Source: Tubulanus polymorphus | Lineage: Eukaryota; Nemertea; Palaeonemertea; Tubulaniformes; Tubulanidae | Length of the DNA stretch: 64,000 nucleotides | Reading direction: 5' to 3' | Assembly: GCF_964204645.1 (NCBI RefSeq) | Contig: NC_134025.1 | Coordinates: 4,407,001 to 4,471,000 of the forward strand | In this document: positions 10,308 through 23,033 of the stretch, in pieces | Position numbering within the stretch: position 1 is the first letter of the stretch | Layout: every line of letters starts with the position of its first letter | Translations under genes and position numbers: made by a program | Notes under the pieces: generated by a model | Database searches by the model: none | What the model was told of the DNA's origin: nothing | Seen by the model: the letters and a program-made list of their open reading frames with translations, nothing else

Positions 10308-13300
10308 ATGTTGGTTTTATTTGAAACTGCGGCCGGTTATGCCGTATTTAAGGTAAATCGTTATCGTTTAATATCTGAAGTAGCAATTACAATATGCGTT
10401 ATCATTAATAGTCCATTCTTTTTCACTAAATATGTGTTGTAGCCTGACTATTCTCTCAATTCTCAAATTCAATTCAAATTAATTTCGTGTATCGTATGGT
10501 TAAACAGTTTGTTTTCATATGATTTCAGCTACTCGATGAAAAAAAATTACAAGAAACAGAGAACTTGTATTTAGATTTTGAATCTCCAGAGAAAGCTAAT
10601 AAAGTGTAAGTTGCTGAAGGTAGATCGATTGACTTATATTGCGGCCTTTTTTTGTGATATGCTCTTTAGTCTTTGTAGATTGAATTAACTATGTCTTTGT
10701 CTTTGTGAAGTGTTATAGTTTACCATTTAAAGTAATTAGCATATATATGAGCTAACAGTCTTATGCTATTTTCATTTTAGAGTCAAATTAAAGCATTTCT
10801 CAAAATTCAATGATACCACAGAAGCACTTGCAGGTATTTCAATTTAATCCTTAATCAGTGAAATGAAATGGATGATATCTGTAATTAATCGATCACAAAC
10901 ATATCTTTTCAGCTGTCACTGCTGCAGTTGAAGGTAAAATGGGAAAATGCTTAAAAAAATTACTGAAAAAGGTTGTAGCCCAAGAAGCGCAAGAGAAACT
11001 TCTAGTATCGGATTCTAAATTAGGTGGTTTAATAAAGGTAGGTTAATTCTCAAGAATAGCCAATTAAGTGACTGGAAGACTGATATTAATCTCGGTATTT
11101 AGACTTAACAAGTAAAAACCCACAGTTGATATCAAAGCGTTTATTGTCTGACAGTTTCGGAGTTTTGAATAAGAAATGCCTTATTTCTAACCAACAATAC
11201 CTCGGTGATTTTGTAGGAAAAGCTAGACATGCAGTGTGTTAGCAATTCTGCTGTCCATGAATTGATGAGAGGTATAAGGTCACAAGTTAACAGCCTAATT
11301 ACTGGTCTAGGAGAAAAAGAATTATCTGCAATGTCTCTAGGTCTTGCCCACAGGTAGGCTTACTTCACGTATGATAAATGGTGCGAATTAGCCTCATCAT
11401 TATAATTTTCCATGTACAGTAGTTCAATTTGAATGATAGAGGTCTGCAGCTCTAGGAGGTGCTAAGTAAACAGTAATTAATGCAAGATATTTGTTTCAGT
11501 CTTTCGCGTTATAAATTAAAGTTCAGCCCTGACAAAGTGGATACTATGATCGTGCAAGCTATTTGTAAGTGTGTCTTCAAATGTAGTTACAATATTCTTA
11601 AGTAACCACTGAATTTCAATTGTTTTATCAATGAATTCCATCTTATTTCTACTCGATCTTCAGCATTACTCGACGATTTGGACAAAGAATTAAACAATTA
11701 CGCCATGAGAGCCCGTGAATGGTATGGTTGGCACTTTCCAGAAATGGGAAAGATAGTTTCAGATAATTTAGCTTTCGCTAAATGTGTTAAAAAGATGGGT
11801 AAGTAGTAAAGTAAATATTTTGAGGTATTATATAAAACAATTGATACTAATGTTGGTGTCGAATGTTTTGAATACCACTGGAGACGATAACAATTTAGTA
11901 TTTGTTGTTTTTAGGAAGTCGAATAAACTGTGCAGAGACTGATTTTTCATCAATTTTACCCGAGGAGGTCGAAAGTGAAGTCAAAGAAGCTGCGGAAATA
12001 TCAATGGGAACTGAAGTATCAGAGGAAGATATCGAAAATATCACTTACTTATGTGATCAGGTGAATTGTCACGGCTTTAAATGTTATCTGTATTTATAAT
12101 ATATCATTGTGAGTTTTACGGTATATGTTTATTGATTCAATCTCTGTTAACAGGTAATTGAAATCACAGATTATAGAGCTCAGTTATACGATTATCTAAA
12201 AAATCGAATGGTTGCAATTGCTCCGAATCTTACTGTACTCGTCGGTGAACTTGTCGGTGCTAGACTCATTTCACATGCAGGTAATACTCGTACTCTATTT
12301 ATTTCGCATTTCATATTCGATGTTTATCAAATTTTTAAAACCAATGATTTGATAACTATCTTTGCTTCAGGCTCTTTAATGAACTTGGCTAAACATCCAG
12401 CATCCACAGTTCAGATTCTCGGCGCCGAGAAAGCTTTATTCCGTGCGTTGAAAACGAAGCACGATACTCCCAAATATGGTTTGATCTACCACGCTTCAAT
12501 GGTTGGCACAACTAGTGCCAAGAATAAGGGAAAAGTAAGTAATTTTCGACTGGTAGTCATTATATGTCTTTGACTTATTGGCATCGTGTGCATTTAGCTT
12601 ATGTTTGCCCATTGTTTTGTTTGAAGATGTCACGTATGTTGGCCGCCAAATCTTCACTAGCTATTCGAGTAGATGCTTTAGGAGAAGATGTCGGAACTGA
12701 CCTCGGTATGGAACATAGAGCAAAGTTAGAAGCGAGAATGCGTATGCTAGAAGAAGGCGGGGTAAGTTAATGATATAAAGTTGAAGCTAGTAAAAGGCAA
12801 TACGCTAGAAGATTAATTTGGTTCCCTTTGATGTAAAGGAAATCTGAAATTATCAAACAACTATTTCAATTCGTTTACATATATATTTGTTCATAGGCCA
12901 AAAAGATCAGCGGTACCGGTAAACAAAAGGCAAAATGGGAAAAATATGTAGGTAAGGGCAATGTTGAGACTTATAATGCGGGCGCTGACTCAACTTTACC
13001 CAGTATACCGAAAAAACGTAAACTTGATGAGGAAGAAGATACTAAACATGTGCCAAACGGTGATTCTCCAGCAAAGAAAAAAATCAAAACTGAATCTGAA
13101 GAAGCCACTGAAGGTATGTAAAATGAATAAAAGAAAAAAAAACGACAAAATTCAAATGGAGACTGAATAATGATGATAATTTTTCAGCACCATCTTCGGA
13201 AAAGAAGAAAAAGAAAAAGAAGATTAAAACTGAGGCTGATACTACCTTGGATAGTACTATGGAAGGTATGTTTAGTAATTTCCGTCAAATAGTATGGTTT

Positions 13301-13602
13301 CCTATGTAGCGGTACTTCGAGACATTGAATTTCTTAATCCCTTTTATGACAATGATTGGCACTTCTATTCACAGCTGATACATCTGTTTCTGAGTCAAAG
13401 CCGAAGAAAAAAAAGAAGAAAGAAAAGGATGCTGACTCGACATTAGATACGACGCAGGAAGATGGTAAGTGTAGAAATGAGCTGAAGATATTTTGCTCTC
13501 GACCCTGCATTCCCCAAAAACTGAGCAATATTCTAACGATCTTCCACTTCAGCTACTCCGAGCAGTGAGAAGAAAAAGAAAAAGAAGAAAGATAAGAAAT
13601 AA
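10308..13602 (+). CDS. NOP58: NOP58, box C/D snoRNP core protein
   Basis: Fifteen exons: 10308-10352, 10529-10605, 10781-10833, 10913-11037, 11217-11353, 11500-11564, 11664-11798, 11915-12060, 12154-12280, 12371-12534, 12627-12761, 12897-13113, 13188-13265, 13375-13464 and 13553-13602. They give 1644 nt, 547 residues plus TAA, all junctions in frame. The start [15 protein letters not shown] is the NOP5 N-terminal domain. A coiled-coil/NOSIC region follows ([13 protein letters not shown], about residues 190-260), then the Nop snoRNA-binding domain with [35 protein letters not shown] and [14 protein letters not shown]. The tail has several Lys-rich KKE/D blocks. NOP58 pairs with NOP56, fibrillarin and the 15.5K protein in nucleolar snoRNPs that guide rRNA 2'-O-methylation. 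KISRMLAAK-type sequence and the tail favour NOP58 over NOP56. Length is close to the family norm of about 530. I saw no convincing intronic snoRNA. Confidence 0.95.
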
Positions 13603-15234
13603 AGATGGAATCAAATTAGTGAATGATAATGAGTGTGATAGCATCAGTAAATGCTTCCAGAGTCATGAAAGATAATGAATGCATATATGTATGGAGTGAT
13701 GTAACAGATTGGCATTTATTAAATACTGTATATACATGTACCTTAAACCCAGTGAAATTGTCTTGTGGGTATCTAGGTAATATTATTTAGTGAAGAGGTG
13801 ATGGATGATTCTTGAAAAGCTTAACCTGATGCCCTGAAAGCAAAGATTGAAGTACATTAATGATTTTAATGATGTCTTATTTTCATATTTTAGTATAATT
13901 GATTATGATCAGTTCTTAAATCTTCATGCAATCCTACATAGTATAAAATCAGTGAGCACGTGTAATATTATTAGCACTCGATATGCCATTTATAGTTTTA
14001 GTAACTAATATTGAAGTTATTTTAAGAGAGATGTGTTAATTGACGTGAAACTGATTTTAGAAGAGCTTGCGATCATGCAACAATTCGTAACCAGGGTTGC
14101 TCGATGCGATGATTACTACTACATGAAATATTTTGTTACATTATACTTTGTGCTAATTGATATCATGATTTAATTGTAAATACCATTAAATTCTATTCCG
14201 TAATGAAAGAATTTATCATTTCTCAAATAAACACAACATAAATGAATGTTTTAGTATGCTCGAGGTCAATTCTTCACATCAGTCGTACAGGTCAGATATA
14301 GGGGAATTGCTGACAATTCGAAGGATGCAATGCTGTAACCCTGCCGTGCACATTAGTTGGTGCAGAGTGAAGGCTGCTGAAGTCCATATCCATTGATTTC
14401 TCTTACCCTAGGAACAGGTCGGAAATTGCAGATAAAAGAGCGGCTTAACTTCGTGTTTTTGTTTTAAACGGGCGCTTAATCTACTAAATTATGATACTAC
14501 ATGTATGAATCCATCCTAAATTTTAAATGATATTTCCGCCATATCTCTAGGTAATATTCTATTTTAGCATAATTAATTTATATAAGCTTTACCGGAATAA
14601 GAGGTGTGTCGGGCTGGTCATAGGCCTACGCTAGTATTCATCCAAGGTCAATCTGTGGTGTAAATACAAGATGATTCTTTTTCATTTAATGTTCCATTCC
14701 GTTCATCAACTTAGTACATAGTGGAACCTCTTTACAACGATTCATCAGATATAACAAATATAGAATTTTGTCCCAAGTAAGACAATTTGATTTATTTCAT
14801 ACTGGATATAACAAACTTTTGCTTAATGAACATATTTTCTGGTGCCATAAAGTTCGCTGTAACAAGGTTCCACTGTATACTTTAGCAAAAGGATAAGAGA
14901 ATTTAGAAAAAAAAACTTCATTGAACTCATAAAATACATAATTACCATGTTAGAAAATGGTTGCATGGTAGTGCATTTTTATTTACATAATTTACATTTA
15001 CAACGTAACTATAAATTCAATTACTCAGCAATGGATCACTAACAGAGATATTGCCATCACACACAGCCATAAACATTTGTTCCGAATATTCTGACATTTC
15101 AGATATGTCAAATACCGATACTGAAATATTTTCAGAGAGCCATGTCACTCGGGGCCCTTAGCTCTATACATGTATATTTAGTTGTCCAGCAGCAGTAAGT
15201 CTTTGTATCATTCACAGAAAACAGTTCATTTTCT
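13603..15234. other. 3' flank of NOP58 and intergenic DNA
   Basis: Contains the NOP58 3' UTR, with possible polyadenylation signals such as AATAAA around 14226, and one short inverted-repeat element (14719-14875). No protein-coding exon is recognisable in the rest. Confidence 0.5.
14719..14875. mobile_element. Short inverted-repeat element (MITE), copy 2
   Basis: Its reverse complement matches 3836-4009 along most of the length, including the ends (GGTTCCACTG at 14866-14875 and GTGGAACCTCTTTACAACG on the left). TA is kept on the right flank (14876-14877). On the left the expected TA reads CA and the first C of the element is T. It is about 17 bp shorter than copy 1 through internal deletions. 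Confidence 0.75.
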
Positions 15235-15937
15235 TTAGCTACCATCAGTATCCATTTGCTTTTTATAGTTATCTTCATCTCCTTTGATGGCATCACGGAC
15301 CCTCTGTCGGCTTTTCATGATTTGCACTCTATTTGAAATAACTTGATTTCGCGCCAGGATAAAACCATATAAGCCGCATCCAAATATTAATGACCTGAAA
15401 AATGTATTTTTACATCTTTTTACAATAATATTAATAATTTTTTTAACAGTTTCACCGAGAGAAACATCCCAAAAAATCGATTTCAGATAATAAAAATAGA
15501 TATTAGACTACTATCTATTAGGCTAAACAAAAATGATACCTTGTTTCTCCGCAGCGGCTGGGTCATTTTTGTAAAATATGATAAAATTTATAAACAGTTC
15601 ATTTCTATAGCGGCCGGGTCTTTTATGGTGAAATTGATCACGATTTTAAAAAAGAGTAATGTATAGGGTAGATAGGCGGCCGGCCGGGTCAACATTTAAG
15701 CTCAGCAGAGCGGAGAAACAAGGTATCAATTTTTTTTTGCCTTAATTGTATTTTTTAGCAGAATGAATCCATTACTAGTATATGCCATATGTAGTCAGTA
15801 ACCTGGTGGCTGATCGGATATTTCACAAACCACATGGTATAAGCCCATCCGATTATAAAAAGCTTACAACCAACGATTAGGTAACTAACAACTGCCTTTG
15901 CCTTTGCCTTTCTTTGGCACTCTGCTCTGGCTGGCAA
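15235..15937 (-). CDS. Possible small membrane-protein gene (doubtful)
   Basis: A candidate last exon at 15393-15235 follows an acceptor (TTTTTCAG) and ends TAA. Its C-terminus reads FILARNQVISNRVQIMKSRQRVRDA with the tail YKKQMDTDGS. A second open frame at 15937-15755 starts MPARAECQRKAKAKAV and contains hydrophobic stretches (SYLIVGCKLFIIGWAYTMW). I cannot join the two with confidence. In the stop-ending frame the exon's first residues read VINIWMRLIWF, while another frame gives the more membrane-like LIFGCGLYG, as if one base were missing. An inverted-repeat element (15535-15727) sits between the two parts, which would place it in an intron. I do not recognise the family. It could be a small mitochondrial or ER membrane protein, a pseudogene, or chance. 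Confidence 0.3.
15535..15727. mobile_element. Short inverted-repeat (fold-back/MITE-like) element
   Basis: GATACCTTGTTTCTCCGC at the left end is matched exactly by its inverse GCGGAGAAACAAGGTATC at the right end, enclosing about 155 bp rich in GGCCGGGTC-like motifs. No coding sequence. Perfect 18-bp termini suggest a recent non-autonomous element. Confidence 0.75.
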
Positions 15938-16889
15938 AATGGCATGGCATACACACCATCATTTTGAATATAAAATCATCTACGTTACTACTCCTCACAT
16001 ATTTCTAAAAGCATCCATACAAAATATCCAAATGGTACCTACCAACAAGCGCCTATTTTGAAAGTTTTGCTCAGACGCATAATCGCTTTTCGAGAGATAC
16101 GATATAATTAAATTCAATAAACTTTATTACTCATTTCAGAGACAGACATAAGACATACGATTAAAGTCATACGATTACATTTTATCGTGGTATAGGACGA
16201 ACAAATACAAATACAAAAGTTTATTACTCTCTTAATTGCTTGACCGTCCTCTGGCGCCACCTCGAAGCATTTCGATATTCAAATGTTCAATCGTGGCATG
16301 ATAACTACAAAAATATTAACTTATTCATAAAAAGCATTTTATTCAACTACAAGTATTTTTCTTTAAAATATTGATGAATACCTAATGAACTATTTCGATT
16401 GTCACTATAGTCAACTAATCCAGTTGAGCATCGTGACTGGCCTCGACTCTGGTCGAGCACCCGTCCACACCCGTAAGGAAATCTTTCCGGCACCTCACTT
16501 TATTGAAGTCATACCTTTATAAACGTCTCCTGGCTCGAACCTAGGCCTATCCCAATTGATATATGTACCGGTTTTAAGTTTTTTTAGGCAGGTGATATTT
16601 TTGCCTATGCGGCCCTATGAAAAGGTGCCACAAGCGCTACACCTAAAGGTTTGCAAATCAGTTGCACAACTCATCTATATAACATGCATAAAATACGAGA
16701 ACGAACGCTGTTGATAGTGACATCCTGTTTTATCTCGTCACCGTGATTACAGCTAGGGAACATCACTCTTGAAATCTTCGAAAAGCCATGGACATCAATA
16801 GAAACCCGCAACCACCGTTACCAGCATCGCATCTACGATTGTTACTGAGAAGCGGTATTTTTGCTCGCTCCATAAACATTATTTTCAAA
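15938..16889. other. Intergenic DNA
   Basis: No recognisable exon, RNA gene or large repeat. It contains AT-rich stretches and two similar short motifs (AATAAACTTTATTACTC near 16114, AAAGTTTATTACTCTC near 16215). Confidence 0.4.
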
Positions 16890-17663
16890 TCTGTTTCACT
16901 TTACCTGTGATAGGCGTTTGTCTCAATATTGTTTAGTATTTTCGTCTTTCGTAGAATGTCTGACAGCCGGCAAGCTATACACCTTTTTATCCTCATTGCA
17001 CTATCGGATATCATCTATCTTACTAATACATTCTTAGACGGTCCATTTCGTCACCTAATCTTTAGAGCGATCTACGTAGATATGTTATCTCATCGATACG
17101 AGCTGTTTCCAATCTGGAACTGGCTCCGAATTGCTTCCTACAAGTCTTCGGTAACAATTCGAAATTAGCTGATAGTTCTCACAGCAGTTATTAGATGTCT
17201 TTACATTCTGTTTCCGTTGTGGTCACGACGCTATATTGATAGGAAACGGGTTCATATTTCTACAGCCATAATCATAATGATATCAGCGGCTCTTTACGTC
17301 AATCGTTATTACGCATAGGCTCGAGAAAATGTCGAGGTGGTACCACTCCAATTTTCCAGAAAAACTATTCAATGGTCATTGGATATTAACAAAGATGAAG
17401 ACGCTTCCGCAAAACAAGCAAAAGCGACGCAATTAGTTTTAATCACGACATCTGTTTATTTAGTATGTGAATTACCGACCATCATCTCGATAGTATATAA
17501 CTATTTGCGCGCAGGTTGGGACCATGTGCTGCTCAAGTCTATATTTGCTTTTACCGATAACCTAACACCGATCGACTCGGCCATTAATTGCTTAATTTAT
17601 CTGATCGCTAGTAGCTCCTTTCGGTCAACGGTCAAAATATTATGCAGGAAATATGTTACCTAA
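16890..17663 (+). pseudogene. Class A GPCR pseudogene
   Basis: Fragments of a seven-helix receptor follow in order. A TM1-like LPVIGVCLNIV (about 16900) is broken by a frameshift. Then come SIFVFRRMSDSRQAIHLFILIALSDIIYL (loop and TM2, shown with its break at 16929), an in-frame TAG at 17166, and TM3-TM4-like LIVLTAVIRCLYILFPLW and HISTAIIIMISAALYV. A TAG follows near 17317, and the sequence runs straight on to a Lys-rich loop, TM6 (TQLVLITTSVYLVCELP) and TM7 (DSAINCLIYLIASSSF). TM5 is missing, and the DRY motif after TM3 reads IRC. The NSxxNxLIY-like TM7 resembles the FMRFamide-type peptide receptors expanded in invertebrates (inference). Several independent lesions make a working receptor unlikely. 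Confidence 0.75.
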
Positions 17664-17983
17664 TTCGCAACATTTCTATCACTCGGCTTAGTGCGTATAT
17701 CTTGAAATGGTTGATTTTCATGGAACGCAGGCGCATGTAATATTCTTTTACGCAATATCAACGAACAAAGGGAGTCTGAGATCCTGGTGAGACAGTTTCA
17801 CACATATTTTCACAAGTTTCACATCATGTCATTTACTGGATGTTTCTATACCATTATCTCATCGAAGTGCTCTCCGTGCTCAGCTCGCAAAGGTAACGAT
17901 TTGGAGATGCTGCGCTGACACTGCGACGAGGGGCGTAGGCATTCATACAGGCAAAATCTTGCATAATATATGAATTAATTTTT

Positions 17984-18200
17984 TGACGCCGTAAAACCGT
18001 CACAATAATATTTTTGATACCCGGTACTTAACTAGGTACCAATAGTACGCGTTATTGGGGTTCTGTGTGAGTCGATGTGCACTACGCTATCAATATTGGC
18101 GTTTCATACAATTAAGTGAATTTTGGCGTTTATTTTGTAATTATTTCATAACTCCTATTTTTATTTTTGATGAATTTCAATAATTATTCTTGAGGAGCAC
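17984..18200 (+). repeat. Interspersed repeat, copy A
   Basis: Matches 45066-45290 in the same orientation. Shared blocks include GCCGTAAAACCGT, GGTTCTGTGTGAGTCGATGTG and CAATATTGGCGTTTCA, followed by similar AT-rich sequence with TGATGAATT. Similarity is diverged and gapped. Non-coding, family unknown. Confidence 0.7.
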
Positions 18201-21200
18201 TGATCAGTGAATATTGAATCAGTGCCATGTCGCTATTGACTGCGTTTCTAATTCCGCAATACAGAAAGAGAGAATAATCGGAGTCACGTATTTAGTTTCA
18301 AAGACCGTTAAATGTTTTCTTTTACCCATTGTTTAGGGTTTTCACGCATGTGACATCTTCATAAATTCAAAATTGATGTTTCGTTAAATAATCTTAGATT
18401 GAGCCTTGTATTGACATCCTTCTTACAACAGGTTAGAACCTACAAGCAGCACTCGGATGTATATCTTCAATACGCAGGGATGCTTGAGCAAAACCTTAAA
18501 AGAAATTCCTTGCATTTCCTCAGCTTTAGAAACTGCATTGCATCTCATGACAAAACGTGGTCATTTGAATTCAGTAATGTCAAAATGGAGAAAACTCCAC
18601 ATAAAAAAAAGTAAAGTCTTTATGTAAAATGTTAATGTTTTATTCAACATTAGCCAATAAAATGCCTACATATTGCACATGCTTTAGCTGTATGTTTACA
18701 GGTTGGAGTGAAAAAATAAAACGTACAATGTTGCAGGTTTTAGAAGGTTGTGAATGTTCACAGGTTTTGTGACAATTCTTAGTAATAGATGGCAGAATTT
18801 AGTGCTGATTAACTTTTATGAAAATTAAATAGAAATATTTTGACAGGTTTGACCGTAAACGTTTTATTTTATACATTAAAACAATAAGGTCTATTAAACC
18901 ATAATTCAACATTCGAATAGATTATCAACTCTGCCATCAAACTTTCTATGAAAGGCATTGTGAAAATGATATTAAATTACGTACTTTGCAAACCCAGAGC
19001 CTTACATGATACATTTCCATCATTCTCGAGAATAATTGTCCGTGTTAAATTACGTAATTCTTTTACCGCATGAAAATGAAGACAAAGTGCACTATTTCAT
19101 ATCAATAAATATCTATAATAATGATAGAAAAAGCATGTGCTCTGGTTGTGTGCTATGATGAGACTCTCATCAATTTATCAACGTTTGTGCTTGCCTCAAA
19201 TATATTAAACTCTACCGTCATAACTGAGTACTACAGAATGATATTTATATCAACATGTACAATATATTTTGATCTATAGCGAACAACAAGTTTATCTTCC
19301 CTCTACTGTAGCTGTAGTTATTTACACACAAACTGGGGGGAATTTAAGAATCCGAATTGTAAATACGAAGACCCGCTATGTTCCTTTCACTAGTGATATA
19401 CGTCAGAATGAATTAATATTTCCAAAAAAAGAAAATTTCTTTCAAGGCCCATTTCACTAAGCATTTATCTAGAACATAGGTGATCTTCATGTAACATATT
19501 GTATCTGTGTAGATTGGATGTACGCACTCATACACTTTTTGATTAGCAATAAAAAAGGGTTTTGATATTTAAGCTAAAGGTACAGAGCATTTGTATTTGG
19601 GAGGGTTGTAGAAGGTAAATAACTTTGGAAGAAACACATTTCAGTTTTTGTTTTATTATTATTATTATTATTATTTACGATTCTACACACACTTACTGTC
19701 GGCACACACTGGTTTTATTTTTTTACGTATTCATGATTAATTCATATATATATTCATCATATGTACAATGCTTTCCAGAATAAAATCTTAAAAATATACA
19801 AGAAAATTACAAAATCCGACAAGAAAATAATAATATACATGTACATAGTTCAGTACAATTACAACAACGCGAGGCCAACTCTCATTATCAATAAGGGTCA
19901 GGTCGATTAACCTTGAAAACCAACAAAACCGTTCAATATTGGATAATGCAGGAGGCCTCATCGCTTGTACAAGATTTTTCAAACATTTTACAGTTACGTT
20001 TTGTCTCACATATTAATGTACAAGGAACGAATGAGAACCATTATATCGACGGTTCTTATATATCATTGCCAGTGCTATGTACTCCAGTGTGGTTTAGCAT
20101 TTTTTAGATACTACATTACATCGATAGCTATCAATAAGAATGCACAGCGCAATGTAGGCGGCATAAAATCTAGCCAGTCTGCCAACCAAAACTAATCTTA
20201 TATCGAGAACACTCTGAAGAGTCTCAGATCATGACAGACGGCTAAGATATACAATCAATTTCCTTTTGAAGTCATTATTACGATTCAATTTGAAACTAGT
20301 ATTTAGAATAATAAATAAGTAATAGATATTCCCCAGGAAGGAAAATAATTCAGCAGCAAAAATTCAATACACAATTCCAATCACATCAACAAATCGTGCA
20401 ATTATCAAAACCTAAGCAGAAATCAGATTCAATTCGGAATTTTAAGCTTAGCTCTTATGCACAATCAACTAGAGGATGAGCGGAAATTCGAACAAGTTTG
20501 GTGTTATCATGAAGCGATCAAAACCATCGAATTAATCGAAAGGGTGAATAAACTACAGCTAATAACCAATCACAAACGATGACATTTTGTCGTCATAAAA
20601 TAAAGAAAAAAAAATCAAACGTAAACCACACTGGAAGAATCAGATGATTGGCAAGAAGTCGGTTTCAGATATCTACATATTTATACATCTATATGAAGGC
20701 AAGCGAAGACACGCTTATATAAATGTACACGCATGTAAAAATCTATAGAATTTTCCCCCAGTTCACTGCACATACATGTGAACAACATATGCGCAATATA
20801 TTTTTGTTTTGAGTCGCACGCAGTTCAATAATGTCAATTATTATCAATCCCCTTGAATACAAGAAGAAACAAATGCATTTTACTACGTATAACAGGAACC
20901 ATTTCTTCGATGTCTGGCCATCGGACAGCCAGATATCAATCAATATATTGAGCACTGATTACATATAATGGATTCGGTGTAAATCAGTGCGTCCCCTATA
21001 GACATTCTCAGTATTCCAGAAAGTCTAAAATTCAGTTCGTTTTATCTCATATTGCATCTAAATTAAAGCATCGAAGCGATGAACACATTAAGTGTATATT
21101 TATAAAGCAAAATACTCATGCACGAATCTTTCCAAAACGAGGATAAACTTTTCCTTTCTCGAGCGAGTAAGATTTATAGTCGAGTGTCATTTCTGCAATT

Positions 21201-21559
21201 GTACATTAACAGTTGTACAATAATCCGATAATAAGCCAATTTTACAGTTCACTTCTTCTTAAGTCATTAGCCGATAACTACGATCGTAGCGTATGCAATC
21301 AATACGCATGCATATATCGTATAAATCCGTTTTCTGTTAACAGGTGATTGTCTCCACATTATGGCAGACTATGAGCTGTCAATAAACTGCAAATCAGATT
21401 AATTTACTATCCAGGAAGATGAGGCGCGATTATTCCATCATGCGAGTTACGATTATGGTGAAAAATAATCCATCTGCTAGAGTATTTTAGTAGAAATCAC
21501 TGCGCAGTTGTTCTAATTAAATAAATCTTGGTTGGCACTGACGGTGGGGTGTTTATCCA
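18201..21559. other. Gene-poor region, probably including the trio 3' UTR
   Basis: The side next to 21560 should carry the trio 3' UTR (- strand). Candidate - strand AATAAA signals appear as TTTATT on +. It also holds an ATT microsatellite near 19654-19676. The + frame at 18432-18614 follows an acceptor-like TTCTTACAACAG and ends in MEKTPHKKK, but it has no recognisable domain and no supporting upstream exon. The - frame at 19788-20009 is also without support. Confidence 0.4.
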
Positions 21560-23033
21560 TCATCGACATGCAAGGATGTTAATAGGAGGAATTACACGAG
21601 TATCGGTCTGCAAGGAAACAAAATAACTACGATGAAATGAATGGAACTACCGAATTAGTCATTTTTAGCTGTGCAACCATGCGCTACAATACAGAACAAA
21701 GTAACCAAATTCTAAGCATTTGTCGATTAATCCTTAAGGGAGGATCTTCAATCAATGCCTTCTCCTTGCACCGGAAATTATTTTGTGGAATTCCTTCATT
21801 TGTCGCTGGATGTGATACACACCTGGTATTTTCTGCGTTCAATGAAGTCTGACAGACGTGTTGTCGTTATCTGGACAGCATCTGCGCGATTGTTTGCAGA
21901 TTCATTCATGGTTTTAATCCATTGACTTTCAAGACATGACTGAGCAGATGGCCGTTGACTGCAATGAAATCAGATACCAGTAACATATAAAATCCAAGGC
22001 CTCAGAGTTAGATCATACGATCGTTTTACGACTTACTGGAGATCTTCGATGAGCAACGACGCGATCAAATCTCTCGCTTCTTGCGATATTCCGTCGAAAT
22101 ATTCATCAGGGAAACAATAATCCCGTCGCAAAATGTTCGAACACGTCTCTTCAACGCTTTCATCGAGGAACGGCGACACACCACTCAACAAAACATATAT
22201 CACCACACCAATACTCCTATATAAACATACGCAATTTTCCATTAGAATTTGGTATAAGAATCTTTTGAATTCAACAAAGATATCTAAAAATAGCTTTGAA
22301 TATTCTTTGAACTTGAAAGGGGTTGATAACTTACCATATGTCCGTCTTCAGATTCACAGGTGAGCCGCTAACTAACTCAGGGGCTGCGAATTCTGGATTT
22401 CCGATCAGTGGATGCACGTAATAATTTGTGTAAATATGACGAGCATCACCAAAATCAATCAGTTTTAACTGAGGTGTCATACTGCAGATTTCTACCATTA
22501 GATTCTCAGGCTTTAAATAAAAAGGCAATCGCAACATAAACCACCAGAGATATCGACTCATTTAGGCCAAGATGTTAGATAGAACTTCAAACCAGAACAT
22601 TGAGTATTACCTTGATATCAAGATGTGCAATACGGCAGTTATGCAGATATAAAACTACATTGAACAGCTGTCGAATAAAATTGGCCGCGATGATTTCATC
22701 AAACGATGGTTTACAGACTAAATAGTCAAATAATCTTCCACTTGGTAGCCTGAAAAAAATATATGACCGTATCAAAACTGGGTCCAGTAAGCAGGCCGCC
22801 TTTTCAGCTGCTGACATATCGTACAGAAAACTTACAAATTCATAACGATGATGTAAGAAGATATGTTTTCATATACATCGATAGCGCTGTGTAAGTTTGG
22901 ATGTTCCAGACTCTGCAATGTGTTGAATTCAGTCTCGGCGGCATCTTTTTGCGTCAGTTTTTTGCTGATGTATTTAACTGCGACCGCATGATTCTTATCA
23001 TCCTTACATCTTTTAACGATTGAAAATCGACCC
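21560..23033 (-). CDS. trio: trio: C-terminal Ser/Thr kinase domain and tail
   Basis: Exons 23033-22836, 22749-22611, 22510-22335, 22216-22037, 21958-21823 and 21607-21560. Landmarks: glycine-loop GRFSIVK, VAIK-type lysine in HAVAVKYI, alpha-C Glu in AAETEFNTL, catalytic loop [11 protein letters not shown] (HLD for HRD, usual in this family), [15 protein letters not shown] and [17 protein letters not shown]. The tail exons read [25 protein letters not shown], and a last 15 residues ending LACR before TGA. All catalytic residues are present, so an active kinase is expected. The last two exons are small and were found from their match to the conserved tail. Confidence 0.92.

Noticed and set aside
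10606-13552. Box C/D snoRNA in NOP58 introns
   Set aside because: Introns of such genes often host snoRNAs, but I found no intron with a proper TGATGA box, CTGA box and closing stem.
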